64,000 nt of DNA, from NCBI GenBank assembly GCA_947499005.1, contig CANMML010000008.1, positions 80,963 to 144,962 of the forward strand, given 5' to 3'. Positions 63,934-64,000 of this stretch are shown piece by piece; within the stretch, counting starts at the first letter, position 1, and the number at the start of each line of letters is the position of its first letter. The notes under the pieces were generated by a model. It was not told where the DNA came from. It did no database searches and was given only the letters and a program-made list of their open reading frames with translations. The position numbers and the translations under genes are program-made. The stretch comes from an uncultured Aquimarina sp. GTDB lineage: Bacteria; Bacteroidota; Bacteroidia; Flavobacteriales; Flavobacteriaceae.

Positions 63934-64000
63934 AAGGCGGCGACTTACTCTCCCACAAATGCAGTACCATCAGCGCGATTGGGCTTAACTTCTCTGTTCG
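63934..64000 (-). rRNA. rrf: 5S ribosomal RNA, 3' part (cut by the window edge)
   Basis: Read on the minus strand from the edge: CGAACAGAGAAGTTAAGCCC, then GGTACTGC and GTGGGAGAGTAAGTCGCCGCC. These are universal 5S rRNA segments (loop B/helix III region to the 3' stem). About 67 of roughly 110 bases are inside the window. The rest of the rRNA operon lies beyond base 64000. Confidence 0.95.

Overview
The window comes from a low-GC marine-type member of the Flavobacteriaceae (phylum Bacteroidota). The support is internal: promoters with the Bacteroidota -7 box TAnnTTTG, almost no Shine-Dalgarno sequences, a PorT/SprT homologue of the type IX secretion machinery beside menG, NNP-type nitrate genes of flavobacterial layout, and many exported proteins with Bacteroidota-style signal peptides. 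I did not try to name a genus.

Layout. 10-2551: end of a surface-sugar cluster (WecE-type aminotransferase plus a GT-C-like membrane protein). 2561-8760: housekeeping and conserved genes (lipid-type ABC exporter, CCA-adding enzyme, heme A synthase, a pRiA4b-ORF3-like protein, an NdpA-like nucleoid protein). 8761-9699: a RES/Xre NAD-depleting toxin-antitoxin pair with an unusually clear operator. 9763-12611: TrkH/TrkA potassium uptake. 12790-14255: menG-porT. 14891-31239: a nitrate/nitrite assimilation and sensing region. It holds an NrtABCD-type ABC importer, a free-standing periplasmic PilJ-domain protein, a NarL-type regulator, an outer-membrane porin, a NarK/NrtP transporter, NirB, NirD, a DUF4202 protein, a PilJ-PAS histidine kinase and MoeA. 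No nitrate reductase is present in the window. 31251-43450: mixed conserved genes, including DinB-like, DEAD-box, AraC-type, epimerase, a second ABC exporter, a DAACS symporter and a PP-loop ATPase. This stretch also has a small family of exported cysteine-rich mini-proteins, one of them frameshifted. 43497-50077: an acyltransferase, a beta-barrel/TPR pair and FtsE. 50082-63836: a visibly AT-rich surface-polysaccharide cluster (glycosyltransferases, FdtA/FdtB-type dTDP-sugar enzymes, FemAB-like acyltransferase, Wzx flippase, a UbiA-type polyprenyl-phosphate transferase with a HAD phosphatase and a GT-C protein, acyltransferase 3). 63892-64000: rRNA operon terminator and the 3' part of a 5S rRNA on the minus strand.

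How the parts fit. In the nitrate region, five palindromes of the form TAAGTAT-N2-ATACTTA (7-2-7 geometry, as known for NarL sites) lie in front of nrtA, the PilJ protein, the porin, narK and nirB. They sit about one, two or three helical turns upstream of recognisable -7 boxes. The most economical reading is one regulon run by the NarX/NarL-like pair encoded inside it, with the soluble two-copy PilJ protein as a likely extra periplasmic nitrate/nitrite-binding part. This is the best candidate in the window for a system not yet described. The cysteine-rich mini-protein family and the RES/Xre operator are the next most interesting items.
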